Part shown: positions 1 to 13,357 of the stretch, one piece after another
Numbering within the stretch: the first letter of the stretch is position 1
How the letters are laid out: each line of letters begins with the position of its first letter
Assembly: GCA_021613335.1 (NCBI GenBank)
Contig: JAJTWR010000159.1
Span: 3,692,001 to 3,756,000 of the forward strand
Reading direction: 5' to 3'
DNA from: Whitmania pigra
Lineage: Eukaryota; Annelida; Clitellata; Hirudinida; Haemopidae
Length of the DNA stretch: 64,000 nucleotides
Notes under the pieces: generated by a model
What the model was told of the DNA's origin: nothing
The model's input: only the letters and a program-made list of their open reading frames with translations
Databases searched by the model: none
Made by a program: the position numbers and the translations under genes

Positions 1-440
1 TTAATTATTATTGAGGAGCACTAATTAGATTGGTATGTTTTGGTTTTCCATGTAGTACTTAAGTTCTAATAACTTTAGATGTAGGTTGTACTTTTTCTTA
101 TCAAAATATTTATTTGTTTGGAGACATAAATTGTGGGTGACAGCCTGATGTTTGGAAATCTTTATTTAAAAACTGATTGCATCAGACAAATCAAACTTAT
201 CAAGCTTAGATCACTTTGAACCATGGCCAAAGCTACTTCAGTTAATATTTTTGGATCGAAGGATTTGAAATTAAAAATTAAAATAATTATCTTCTGAGGT
301 GGACCCTATAAATATTATCATTAACGGTTAAGAAATTAAATGTTAGTTGCTCAGTAAACTAAAAAGATCATTGAGAACTTGAAGCGACTGACATATGCAA
401 AGTCATAGTGAATCACAACCTCTTGCTATAAAAACCATAG
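1..440. other. Intronic sequence upstream of first visible LARP4 exon
   Basis: AT-rich sequence with no open frame I can assign. The LARP4 exon at 441 opens inside the RRM, so the La motif and protein N-terminus must lie upstream of the window. This stretch is therefore most likely intron. I see no La-motif exon in it. Confidence 0.55.
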
Positions 441-3400
441 GATATTGAAAGATTGTTCGAGGCCCCAGATTGCCCACCTTGTGTTCGATGCGAATTCGCG
501 GGCAACGAGAACTGGTACGTAACATTCCTGACCGAAGACGATGCACACAGAGCCTATAATCACTTGAGAGAGAACGTCCAAAGCTTTCTAGGAAAACCGA
601 TTATGGTGAGCTTGCGTCGTCACATTTCTATCTTTAGCTCGCTTAAGCGAATCAGGCTTCAGGGTGCGTAAATAATCGCAAAGTAATTTGGCAGCTTATC
701 CTGATAATTCTATATTTTTGAACTTTTGTTTGAGTCATTTGAGTTTTTTTGCATGTTAGGGCTATTATGAGAATGTGAATGTTCTTCATTTGACTACAGG
801 CAAGGATAAAGACCAGCAACACCTTCATTTCAAGTTCGAGCAAAACGGCTTCCACCTCGGGGGGGAGATTTCACCCCAGTCCACTGGCTTCGGAGGGCTT
901 GGAAGTCCTCCCGCAACACATTCACGGCTTCCCTGCTCAGGCACAACCCACTATTCTTTCAAATTATTACATACCTCAGGTATTATTGACATGACTTGAA
1001 GCCGTTTTTGTAGTAATATTTTATTATACAATAATTTTGATAACAATAAAATAATATGTATTATGTAATAGCTTATTATTGAGTATTGATGGGTTATTAC
1101 ATAATAGTTCAGTTTTAAGTTTGTCTTGTAGTTATTTTTTGTCTTTGCTCCTTTTTTTAGGCCATTCCGTTCTATCCTGAACTGCTTCCTCAACCAGTGT
1201 GGCCGCAGAAGTTTGTGGAGTCTTACAATGTTGGTATTATTTTATTATTTAATGTAAAATCGACCAAATATTTCCATCCATTGCAAAATGCTTCAAAGTA
1301 TTTTGATTAAGATTTAAATTAGCTAGCTAGATATTCACTAATTAGATTGAGTGTGCAAAACGCTTTGCCGTCGAACTTTGTAAGTATGATTAGTTGCTTT
1401 GGAGAGTCAATTAATGCTCGTGCTTCTACAGATTTCCATGTGCCAAGACATTGTATATGCTCAGCCTTTTTATGGTTATTCCTCTCAAGATGGTGGGGCC
1501 ACCTTCGAAAGTAATTCCAGGCAACACAAGTACATATTAATATTTATAATTTAATGACACAAAGTTTATATATATATATATGTAACACTTGTTAATTGTT
1601 ATTTGCAATTACAACTCATTAAAGTGGGAGACGTATTCCCAGTCATTTTAAATAACTTTCGGCAATATTTATATTATAAAATGGCAAACTAAAATTAGAT
1701 TACCAGGCCGTCGTGTGACTGACATGTTGCATTTAAAATTACGTATTAAATATGTTATCATTTTAACTGACATTGACCTCGAATTGTTGATGTTCTGTTT
1801 ATAGATCCTCCAACTCTGTGCACTTTCGCTCTGGTAACCATCATTACCAACACCGATCTCAAGCAGATTACGGAGGCGGGTTCTTCCATCGGTACGGCGG
1901 CTCGCACAATGAAAATCGACCGCCCCCTCGGTTCTTAAGGCAGCAAATGGCAAACATGGCTACTGCGGCTTCGGAAGGTTTGACCATTGAAAACCACAGC
2001 TTCAGTGTTTCGTCGGACGACTATTCACCTTTGGAGAAGGTGTGCAGTGATTTTTCTCCATTTATTTGCATTGTTCGCATCGCTCGCTGACTTTATTCTC
2101 GATGCTTTCGATTTCAGAATTCAGTTGATTCCAGACCTGCTCAAAATCTGATGTCTGTCAGACACTCATTTGGTAGTGACAGGCATGTTCCTAATGGCTT
2201 TGCGAAGCCAACGACATCTTGTAAGTCATCGCCGGATGACAAAGATCGGGATAGTTTCAGTTACAGCTCCAGAGGCAAAAGGTTCCCTGAAAGGTTTGTG
2301 GTGGTTTCTATATTCATCAGCTTGTCACGATGGTGATGATGATGATTTGATGCATGTTTTCTTTGCTTTGTGTTTATGCAGTTTGCAATTTTTGATCGAC
2401 TTAAATCAGTATAAGCAAGTATTAAGAGATGTTACAAAACGAAAATCTTTAAATTAATAGTCAGAACTTTCTTTAGAGTTATGATGCTGTTGCACATAAT
2501 CATATGAGATCCATTAGGGAAACTGTCATCATGTGATCATGTTCATCAAGCAATTAACATTGGTCTACCACTTATATTAGCCTCACACAATCACTGACAG
2601 AGATTGAATCCAGACTCAGAATGTAGATTATATTGTCTGATCGGGTTTTGCTGTGAATATTACATTAGAACAATTATTATAATTATTGTGAATATTACAT
2701 CTGGTTGATAGGGTTGTTTGTAATATTTTAGTTAAATGATCATTTTTAATTTGGCCATCATACTATATGTATAATCGATAAAATCTTCAACAGCTGACAT
2801 CGGTAGTAAAACTGGTCTAGACTTAATGTGGTTATTATTCTTATTCTTCATGCACATGTCCATAAAATGTGTGCTCTGATAAATTGGCTTTATTTTGATA
2901 AATAATGTTTGTATTAATAATCGAAGGAGGGGAGGATACAGAGGTAGCCGAAGAAGCAGAAACAGTGATGACGGAGATAAAAGTGTCAAGGTTGGTTCAT
3001 CACATTGTAAAGTTTACCTTCATAACGTAACTTCTTTGAAGAAGATTGAAAAACAACATTCTGCAGAATCGACAACAGGAGAATAATTTAAAATCTCCAA
3101 AAAGCAAAGAAATCCCAACGTTTTTACTCGAGTCTAGTTCATTCCCACCTCTCTCATCTATTTCAAATGTGAGTTGTCGCAGAAGAATCATTTGGTATTT
3201 CAGTTCCGGTGTTTTTGTGAATGACTCCTTAAAAGGCGAGGAATGTATTGATAAAAAGGCAGAAAGGCCTACATATGTGCTGAGTTTAAATTAATGATGC
3301 ATTTTTAACAGAAAAACATTGAAATGTTATTGCTTTTTACTTTTATGTCAGAACACTTAAAACAAACACTTTAAAATCTTGAAGTGATTCTGAAGGGTTT

Positions 3401-5063
3401 TTAATTTATGAATTTGGTTTATTTATTTAGGGACATTTAACCATTGAGCAGTTTTGCCCTATATTGAGGTGTCTATGTTAAACCATAGGAAGTAGGAAAC
3501 CCATACAAATTGATAATTAGAAGACAATTTACCACATTTGTAGGCTTTGAAGTCTTTGCTAAATTTCGAGATAGAATTGGTTCTTTCATAAGCAGGAATT
3601 ACCTCAATTTTCTTTTCCAATGGCAACCATTTTTTTTACAATCCATTGCTCTTAAGAGTCTATTGAAAATTTCAAAAGTAATTTAAACAGGAGCGACGCA
3701 GGTCTAAACAGGAAGTTTAAATCAACATAAACACGATTCTTTTGTACTACTTTATAAGTCACTTTTTTTTACCAATTTTATTCTTAAAAAAATTTTAAAT
3801 TTAATAAACAAATGTGCCCATAGGCCAGTTTTGGAACCGTTTCAGGCATGCTTTTATTAAAGTTTGACAGGTTTTTAATTTAACACTGTTGTTAAGAATA
3901 AAATTGTATTACAAAAAAAATCCTTTATTGAAAAAAAGTTCTTTAGAGGCAGTTTACATTGTATTTATTTGTTGCACTTCAGACTTCTTCAACAACTCCG
4001 ACAACAACTTCATGCGGTACCTCTTACGTGCAGGCCGTTGCCAATTCTTCACTGGTACATTCGTATCAATCACCTCAAACAAAGTTAGTCGAACTCATTC
4101 CCGATGCTAAGTTATCGACATAGGTTGTAATTAGTTATAATTTCAAAGCCGTGCATTAGTATTTTAAAGTATTGCATTTGATGTATCGTCATGGAGAATG
4201 TTTTATTGCACAGCAGGTTACCTCTTGCAACCACTCGTGGCATGAACAGTCCCTTAGCACCTCCATCATATACTTCATCTGAACCACTTTTACATCACTC
4301 TCTAAACATTACTGATGACCTCAATGGTGCATCTGATGATAGGGGATCCAAAGTGAGTTTGCATTTGCACTCTAAATTATATCATCTATGTCAGATCTGT
4401 CAGGTTTGTCAATGGGTTAGCAGGTCCTTTTTAATGTTTTTTGAATAATAAAAATAAATAATGAGGATGTGATTTTATTATCTTGAAAACGATGGAATCC
4501 AAGTCCTGTCACTCGAACGATTTTGTGCTCGCCTGGTACGAATGGGCGGTCGTGATCGTACATCAACTCATTTAAATAAGAAAACATTCAATGAATGCCG
4601 ATCTGTGATGTTCTTGCTCTTTTATTTTTAGATGCCTTTAGTTAAACTCAGCTATGCCCAGATTGCTCAACGAACAAAATTGGCTCATTTCAAAAGTCAA
4701 GACAATGAAAGCATCGAAGCGCTTTCTGGCTCCACAAAGACTTCTGGTGTTCCGTGTTCCAAGACTGACAGAACCAATGAAAAGAACTCCCAGTTATTTC
4801 AACAACAACAACATCAGCAGCAGACCACCTGGAATAAAAAGAAGCATCAGATGCAAAACAGGAACAATGAAGAAAATTTTAAGGTTATCAAAGGTGCCAG
4901 TGCAGAGGAGGATAAATATTTCAAAACTGCTAAGAAGAACGAAGTGGAAAATGGGAGGCAATTGTGTGACAAGCATGGAAAAGCTTTGTTGACGCTCTCC
5001 CAGGGCAGCTCGCTCGACGAGGCCAGAGAGGCCGAGGGGAGATTAGTCATGGAGGAGGTGTGA
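441..5063 (+). CDS. LARP4: La-related protein 4 (LARP4/4B), 3' part of gene
   Basis: LARP4 proteins bind poly(A) and PABP in the cytoplasm and stabilise mRNAs; this is family knowledge. Eleven exons join in phase: 441-605, 800-979, 1161-1229, 1432-1529, 1805-2039, 2118-2293, 2927-2990, 3067-3168, 3983-4083, about 4214-4352 and 4632-5063, giving 586 residues here. The first exon reads DIERLFEAPDCPP and ends GKPIM, with the next opening ARIK; this matches the LARP4 RRM (VKGLFKGENCP ... GKPIMARIK). Later landmarks are FYPELLPQPVWP, an Arg-rich RRGGYRGSRRSR segment, SSSFPPLSS and VKLSYAQIAQ, all in LARP4 order. A short Gln-rich run lies near 4,800-4,830. The gene is 5'-truncated by the window, so the La motif is not seen. 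Exons 3 and 7 use GTTGGT donors. The end is taken as the TGA at 5061-5063; a donor reading GTGTGA overlaps it, so another exon cannot be excluded. LARP4 and LARP4B cannot be separated. Confidence 0.88.
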
Positions 5064-7475
5064 AATTGGATGAAGTATTTATTTTACTTCTTTTAGTTTT
5101 TCATTGTTTTTTAAACAATATTTTCTTAGTTATTTGGTCCATAAGGTGAAGATTTTAGTCCTTTCAGTGTCAATCGAACAAGTGATTTATAACTCCCACG
5201 TTTTAAACCCAATTAACATAAAAGCACTCTACTTTACAATATTTCCTTACTTGTAGATCTCATTCTTATGTCAAAATTGATACAAGAGGGGGTTCTTGTG
5301 TTCTCCATTTTAATGAATGCATCTATCGTTGGATTTTGATGGTTGCTGTCATTGATGTTTGCATACATATTGTTGCACTCGTTTGTGTATATGAGTTCTG
5401 TCCAAATGCTTACCCAGGACTTAATGTTTAAGAAGACATGAAGAGAAGATTCTATTGAATATAAATATCATGGCACACTAGGCTACAAACATATCAAACA
5501 ATGGATCATTATTGCTTGCCTCCTCCATCCTTGTTCTGATAATCTGGCAGAAATTTGATAATGAAGTGGTGTTTCAGAAATTTAATGTTTATGTTATCTT
5601 GATTGCACTTCATCTGCTTTTTGATGGTTTGATGCTTTCAAATGCATTGGAGGGCTTTGGTTTTACTAAACATTTTAACATCAATTAAGGTCACCTTTTT
5701 TACCTATTAAAATGTAAGTTGGTATGCAATCCTGGATTAAGTGATCACATTGATTAACTTGAAATTTTTAGCTTGTAAATTTGTATAAATCTGAGTTTCA
5801 GAATTAATTTTCTTTTTAGAGATTTGAAGGGTTGGGTGCTTGTTGCCTTTATATGTCCAACAACAAATATTTGCTGATTTAATACTTTATGATAGGATGG
5901 GCTGGAAGGCTTGATGCTGCTGAACATATAACAATAATTCAGTGGGAAATGTTGACTTTTATTCTCTTTGAATTCAGTCCTCTGGATAAAGGTTGACAAA
6001 TTTTCATATTGCACAGTGACAAATCTGAATTTTCACCACCACATCTTTATAACTTTTAAGAAATTCCTGAAGACCAATAGAAATTAAGCATAATCGACAA
6101 ATCAAACAAGGTTGTAACTTAGCTATGGGCGAGCGAGAGTGTAAGTCATGAAGGTTTTAGTTTGTGTAACCATGCTGGTGTTGCTGGGGTTATGGGTTCG
6201 AACCCCCTGAAATACTGAGAAAAGATTTTAATTGCCAATTTTATTGATTTATGTAACGTTATAAAAGTTACAAACCAGCTTTATTATTATGATTTGATTC
6301 TGAAAAATAACAAAATGTTATGTCCCGAAATCATTTTCTGGCTACGGGTGTCGGTTTTACTGGGTTTAAAAGTACATAGATTTTTGCGGTGTAGCGGTTT
6401 GCACGATAGGCGCATCGATAAGATTGATGGCCCGCGAAGGCCGAAGCCACCTTAATTGCGGTTCCCTGAAGCGCAGGTTTTTTTAATCGTTGCTCAGTGA
6501 GCTTCACAGGTAGTATCGCTTGTGTTTGCATTCAATCTTTTCTACTTTCCGCTTCATCAAGAGTATGATGTTTCCAGCCATAGCTCTCGTATTTATAGCA
6601 TTTAAGATGTTATGAGTGCCTGTTTGTATTAGAGTAGTTTTTTGCCGCTGAAAAGCATTATGTACCATTTAATACATTAATTATGATTGAATGCATGTTA
6701 CTTGTGGCGATAAGTCTGCTGGAGGATGTTCCAAGTTTCTGAGCATTATAATTCCACATCGCCGTTAGCGTTTGTCACAGCCAAAGCCCAAATCATTTTA
6801 ATTATGAAATGGATTCGAATGAAATAAACTTATCGTAGCCTATCGATAAGTAGCCTGCAATTATTGTTAACAATAGTTCGATATTCACCACAAATTCATG
6901 TAAATTTTCCGTTAGCACCGAATTGATGTTGAATTTTTTATTTATTTATCTCTGTGTACAGCTTATAAGCTCTCTTTGAACCACCTGGATTGGTTAGTTG
7001 ACATCGAGTTAGTGTCGGCAACTTGCCATAACCGAGCTGAGAGCCAACGAGAAGGAATTCCTTAACTTTAAAGCTAATGAGTCTGTTTTGATTAAGCTTA
7101 CATTTATTTCTGAAAAGATTTTACTATGGTAGTCCAGGCATTATATCTAAAGGTTTTACATCCAAATCATTTGATGAATAAAACAAAACGTATGTAAGCT
7201 TAAAGAATGCAAGGGTCAATAACGTGAAACCATAAAGCGGTGAATACGTAAACTTTCCACGGGGTGTATAGCCACACTAAGACTAGGGTTACTCATTTAA
7301 TTTAATATATTTAAATACAATTAGACAAAATGTAATTTTGTTTAAAATTGCTTTGCATTAGTAATAAATTTTAATGTAAAGCGCTAAGTAATGCCGAGCA
7401 TTTCCGGGTTAAGGAATTTGTTGTCGCTTGTTTTGGTGGCACTTACCTGTTTTTGTGTTTTACATCGGGCTCAAT
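5064..7475. other. LARP4 3' UTR, intergenic DNA and TM9SF4 promoter region
   Basis: No supported gene. The proximal part is presumably LARP4 3' UTR. At 6194-6207 there is a palindromic GGGTTCGAACCCCC, which resembles a tRNA B box, but no convincing A box or cloverleaf surrounds it, so it may be a SINE relic. A slightly GC-richer patch at 6,331-6,531 contains a 66-codon minus-strand ORF with no recognised product. Confidence 0.5.
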
Positions 7476-10400
7476 ATGAAATTGGTGGGCTTGTAATTAA
7501 TTTATATATGTCATTAAAGAGTTTATATATTTTGTCTTTATGATATAGTCTTACAAATTATTATTTTCAGGCTTGTTTTTTTCTTGTCATCTTTTTAACC
7601 GCCCCACCCTCTGGAGCGTTTTATGTTCCAGGAGTAGCACCATATGATTTTAAACAGGGAGATGAAGTTCAAATAAAGGTTATATGTTTATCCGTTTTTC
7701 CAAAATTCTTTAGTCAAGCTACTCATGAGTCGACTGATGTGATAAGCGAATTGGATATAAGACATTTACTATTTGTTTAAACTGAGTTTTTTTCCAGCTT
7801 GTTTGAATTATTACAATTTGCCAAGTTCATATATTTTTTCATTGTCTTTTCTATCATTTAAGTTTGTTTTATGATTTTATTCAAAGGCTGTGAAATTAAC
7901 TAGTGTGAAAGCACAGTTACCATATGATTACTATTCCTTACCATTTTGCAAACCTGCAACAATCGAGTATAAACCTGAGAATCTAGGTTTGATTTTCCAT
8001 CCTTATTTATAGAAACAATTGTATGCATTTTCATATTGAGAATAAACTTCCAATGTAGGTGAAGTACTAAGAGGAGACAGAATAGTCAACACTGCATATG
8101 AGGTCTACTGCATTTAATTTAACAGTTTCATTATTTAGAATGCAAGTGTAATGTTTCTTTTAACTCTTAATCAGGTGAGGATGAACCAGCACAAACAGTG
8201 CGAACGCCTTTGTGTAGCAAATCTGACCAGCGATGATACCAAGCAGTTGAATAAATTTATTAGGCAGTCATACAATGTTCATCTGTAAGCTTTTTTCTCT
8301 AAACTCATCGGTTTAACTAATTAATTGTAATGCTTGACCAGCCTAGATTACATGTTAATTAGTCTTAAAGAAAACATTTATTTCTTTAGGTTAACTGACA
8401 ACTTACCTTGTTCTACTCAAATGAAAGGAGAGAATGGAGCCATGCAGTATGAACATGGCTACAGACTGGGCTTTGTAAGGGACGACAAAGTTAGTATTTT
8501 TTGATAAAATCAATATAATTTATTTATTATTAATTAATAAAAAATAATTTTAACTAGGTCTTTGTTCATAATCACATCAAAATGCTTCTGGATTTTCATT
8601 TGGAAAAAGAGTATGATGTATTATTTAATTGACCTATAATGAAAAACTTTATCGTGGAAACATTTATTCTAGGGTTGAAAATCCTTCCTACAGAGTTGTT
8701 GGATTCAAAGTTGAGCCATCTAGGTTTGGGATTATCACTTTTGATTTGTCAGCCAAATATATTTCGCTATCCGTGAAGTTGTGCATTGCAGCATAGTGTG
8801 GAAAGATCGTACTCTGGGCAAATGCGACATCAGTGGAACTGCTGAACCGATGGAGATACCGAAAGAAGGTTGAAATTTTTGAAATTCCTTTTGGAATTTA
8901 TGATTGGTCAGAAAATTGAAGCTTTGTTTCAGTCACACACACATCTGCTCAAAAATCAATGTTGTCCATTCAAATTCTAATTATAAAAATTGCTGTTGGG
9001 TTTGATTCATTCAAGTTTATTTGTCTTCATGTATATCTGTGAATAGATGTATGTTTGTGTTTATGATTTCCAAATGGGTTAAATCACACACTCTTTTTTG
9101 GATTTTTACATAATAGATTTTGTTGCATCGGTTATTTATTTATTTAAAAAAAAATTTCAAACATAATAATAATAGTGCTGCAAAAAAGTATTGATGCCTA
9201 AAATTGCTTGCAGGTCCAATGATGTTGGCATTTTCTTATGAAGTTGAGTGGAAGTCAAGTGAAGTCAAGTGGGCATCAAGATGGGACACTTACCTGGCCA
9301 TGAGTGACGTCGAGATTCACTGGTTCTCCATCATTAACTCTGTTGTGGTTGTGTTCTTCCTTTCTGGTTGGTAACATCTGCTTTGCCAAAGATGAGTTCA
9401 TTTTCAAGGTTGTCCATTGATTTTTTTTGCAGGCATTTTAACTATGATCATCATCAGAACTCTAAGGAGGGATATTGCTAAATATAACAAGATTGATGAA
9501 GAAGTTAGATTCACTAAAGTTTTAGATAAAGTTTTCATTTAATTGCTTTGAATTTGTACTTCATTAAAGTATTAAAATTATAACTTCAATTCATAAGGAA
9601 ACTTAAAAGTCCATTATATTATATTTTTGAGTAGCATTGTGCCATGAATTTCAAAATTTTGTTGCTTCACAGGATGAGGCACTGGAAGAATCTGGATGGA
9701 AACTGGTCCATGGTGATGTGTTTAGGCCCCCTCAGAAAGCCAAGTTGCTGGCTGCTTTTGTAGGGTCAGGAATCCAGATATTCTGTGTGATCTTTGTAGT
9801 CATTGGTAGGTGATTATTTATAATCTCAGTAATAATTATTCACCTGATGAATTTTTTTTATTATCTGATAGATAATAACAAATTGCTCATGGATAATAAT
9901 AATAATAAATATAATAATAATAATAATAATAATTCTCAAATCTTGAAGTGTTTGCAATGCTTGGAATGCTGTCCCCAGCATCTAGAGGAGCTCTGATGAC
10001 TGCTGGGATCTTTCTCTTCATGTTCATGGGGTCAGGACAATACTTTTGTTAAATGCTTTGTGTTGTGAAAAGTATTTTCATTCTAAATAATAATGAGCTT
10101 ATTATAAAAAAATCATAAGAATCTTAAAACTATTTTTCAACAGTTTGCCAGGCCAGCAGAGTTTGAAACTATTAAAATTTCAAATTCATGCCAATAATGT
10201 CATCATTAATAATGATTATGTTATTGTTGTTACATCTTGAAAATGCCATAGTTAAGTAATTATGAACAATGTTTATGTTATATTATTATTATTATTATTG
10301 TTATTAGTTTTATCATTATTATTATTGTTAATATATCTTAAGATAGTTATTATATTGCTAAAAATTTGTTTTAATTTGGCAGGCTCATTGCTGGATACTA

Positions 10401-12051
10401 CTCTGCTCGACTGTACAAAACCATGAAGGGAGTACAATGGAAGCGAGCAGCTTTCCTGGTATTATTTCCATCTTGTCCATCTTCTTTGAATGCATGTAAT
10501 GATTTTACCACGTAATATTTTACAGACTGGGATGTTCTACCCCTCAGTGGTCTTTGGATCGTGTTTCCTCCTCAATTTCTTCATCTTGGGCAAGAAATCA
10601 TCTGGAGCCGTAAGTGAACGAATGAAACTAAATGAATTAATCTTTTTTCAATGTCATTGATGATACCTTCAAACACATGATTATCACAACCTGGTCTGGT
10701 GATTGGGTCAAAATTGTTAACTTCAACTGATATGAGGAATAAATAAATTGTTTAAAGCATCAGTTTGGTTGATTAATTAGTTAGTTAATCAAATTAAATT
10801 GTTTAATTGGTTGATTCATGTGTGCATGAACTCAGGCATTACACAGAAATCATCCCTCGTCATTTTGAACTTGTACTTTCTTTTGTTGTTTCATGATGAT
10901 ATTCAACTAATTACACTTGATCAGTTGATCAGGTTTTGTTAACACCCTCATCCTCAGGTTCCTTTCTCAACCATGGTAGCCCTGGTGTGCATGTGGATGG
11001 GCATCTCTCTTCCCTTGGTTTTCATTGGATACTTCTTTGGGTCTCGAAAACAGGTTGGGAGAATGGCTTGGCACAATCGCTCCATTGTTTGGAAGTCTGA
11101 CATTTGATGATTTTGCTTCTGCAGCCTTATGAGCATCCAGTGAGGACCAATCAAATCCCACGCCAAGTACCTGAGCAGCAATGGTATCTCAATCCCTACA
11201 TTGCGTAAGTGGCTAAAAAGTGCCTAAAATGCTATATGCACTTGGTACTGTCTGAGTTAACTGCGACAAATACTAAACACATTTCAGAACTTTGCTGTCT
11301 GGCATTCTCCCCTTTGGAGCCATGTTTATTGAGTTGTTCTTCATATTTTCTGTGAGTTGGCTAGTAGATTGACTAATTTTTAATTCGTTAGAATAATCCA
11401 TGTTTTATTTTTGAGAACTTTACTAATGTAATTGTGATTAAGAATACATTCAGTGAAAGGATTTCATAAGGCGTTGTATGACTGATTACGATAGAATTGT
11501 ATTTAACTGTTTTAAAACATTTTTAGGCAATCTGGGAGAATCAGTTCTACTATTTGTTTGGTTTCCTCTTCCTTGTCTTCCTCATCTTAATAATCTCTTG
11601 CTCACAAATCTCTATTGTTATGGTCTACTTTCAACTTTGTGGAGAGGTTAGTAAAATGGTCCTCTTGCTAGTGACATTCACGTTGTCATCTGTTGCTGCA
11701 TGGATTTTAGTGGAAAATAAACTGATGGATGGGATTTATTTTAGGATTACCACTGGTGGTGGAGATCTTTCATTGCATCTGGAGGCTCAGCTGTATATGT
11801 TTTTATTTATTCCATCTTCTACTTTGTTACCAAGGTATGTAAAATACGTTAATCGTAATTTATTCTCCAAAGAGGTCTTAAGATTTCTCATTTTTCAACA
11901 GCTGGAGATCACAGAGTTTATTCCGACACTCCTTTACTTTGGATACACAGGACTGATGGTGTTGACATTCTGGCTGCTAACGGGAACCATAGGCTTCTAT
12001 GCTGCATATTTCTTTATTCGCAAGATCTACGCGGCCATTAAGATAGATTGA
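7476..12051 (+). CDS. TM9SF4: Transmembrane 9 superfamily member 4 (nonaspanin)
   Basis: Nine-transmembrane Golgi/endosomal protein implicated in membrane trafficking, adhesion and phagocytosis (family knowledge). Coding exons: 7476-7484, 7571-7678, 7887-7986, 8059-8102, 8175-8284, 8390-8489, 8558-8610, 8673-8723, 8792-8868, 9214-9366, 9433-9503, 9673-9805, 9949-10030, 10383-10458, 10526-10609, 10958-11053, 11125-11204, 11288-11351, 11527-11646, 11745-11834, 11902-12051. All phases agree and total 616 residues, near the usual ~640. The start is a 9-base coding exon (Met-Lys-Leu) giving signal peptide [18 protein letters not shown], then [12 protein letters not shown]. Diagnostic segments are [53 protein letters not shown] and the C-terminal [22 protein letters not shown]. 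The final KID is the KxD/E COPI-binding Golgi-retention motif. It matches TM9SF4 better than TM9SF2. Introns are mostly 60-150 bp. The tiny first exon is the least certain part. Confidence 0.95.
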
Positions 12052-13357
12052 AAAGAAGGATTCAAAATGCAATTGACGTGATTCCTGTACATGTATTTTG
12101 AAAGTTGAGCTGTTAGAACAATCAGTGATTTGATTGCCATCATCAGATGAGCCACTGTTAAATTATTATTTGCCCTAGTTTATGACTGTTGGTTAAAATT
12201 CTGTTAGTGATTCATGTTTATTCATTTCTGGGTTCTGTTGAATTAATTTTCTAACACTTGGCTTGCTTACAACTTGGAAATTTCAGTTGTATATGTTGGG
12301 TTCCTTGCCAATGTAAATAACTTAAATCCTTTGTTATGCATCTTATGCGTCTTGTTATGACTTGGATTTATTGAGGCATTTCCCAAGTATATCATCAATA
12401 AGGGAAACTGCGTCGTGTTCAGAACTATTATTACGTCACAGACCCATTGATGAGTATTGGAAAGTATTGTTTCATCTTTTCCAATGCACCTATAAACTCA
12501 CTGGTGGATGGATGGCTTAAAGAATGGACTCAGATTGTGTTTTCTGAAGTTGACCCACGTTGGGACATGTGTGGATGTCCGCATTTATAGTGGAGTCTTA
12601 GTGATAATGTCACAGTTCTTAGGGAGCTACAGATTTGGAAGAATGGAGGACAACAAGTGAATGGAATACTTCCCTTAGGGAAGTTACTTAGAGATCCTGC
12701 TTGAGAGCCTGTCTGAGTATGAACGCCACCAGATTGCTGGACTCTCAGAAGCTGGAGTGAAGGAGACTTGGTAGTGAATGTGGAGGGAAGGTCCGGAGGA
12801 CCTCAGGGCAGTACGTCGACCAGTCGACCCTTTTCAAGCCCCACCAATTCGGGGAAACCCATTCGACTTCCATTAGGTTTACTTGTTCCTTAGAAATCTG
12901 TAATCGCCCAAGCTTCTTAAAATGTTCGACTCGAGGACTGGCACTAATCTTCTTAAATCGCAATAAATAAAATGTCATGTTATACGAACCGGAGAGAACA
13001 GTGATCGTACGAGCAAAGGTCAACTTTGAGGTGGCAGTCACTTTTTGTGATGAGCCAATTAGATATTCAGCGATGGGGATAACAGCATGCTCCAATCATT
13101 GAATCTTATTTCTTAGGTGAATTCTGGCTCGAAAGTTTATGCTGCTAAAACGTGTGGCAAAAATCACTTTGAAAAAATAGAAAGGAAAACAGTCGAAATT
13201 TTATAAACAAGTTTAATGGTTATTTAGATTTTTCATAATTGTTCCAACAATTTCACTTAAATTGAACTGAAGCAAATAACAGAAATAATTAGAACACAGA
13301 TCTAAGAGAAAACGAGCAGGCAATGGTCAACTTTTAAAACAAAGCAGTTGTTAGTGG
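12052..13357. other. Convergent intergenic region between TM9SF4 and zinc-finger gene
   Basis: Holds the 3' UTRs of two convergent genes. I see no supported gene. A 116-codon minus-strand frame at 12,745-13,095 begins with ATG but has no recognisable domain. No clear AATAAA sits close behind either stop codon. Confidence 0.5.

Noticed and set aside
6194..6207. GGGTTCGAACCCCC as a possible tRNA gene B box
   Set aside because: No A box at proper spacing and no cloverleaf; could be a SINE relic or a chance palindrome.
6331..6531. 66-codon minus-strand ORF in a slightly GC-richer patch
   Set aside because: Starts with ATG and has a coding-like composition, but no recognised product or splice partner; too short to support alone.
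11554..12051. Continuous 165-codon plus-strand frame at the end of TM9SF4
   Set aside because: It starts within exon 19, reads through intron sequence and rejoins the last exon by chance; the conserved protein needs the splices 11646/11745 and 11834/11902.
12745..13095. 116-codon minus-strand frame with ATG
   Set aside because: No domain, no neighbouring exons and located in the shared 3' region of two convergent genes.
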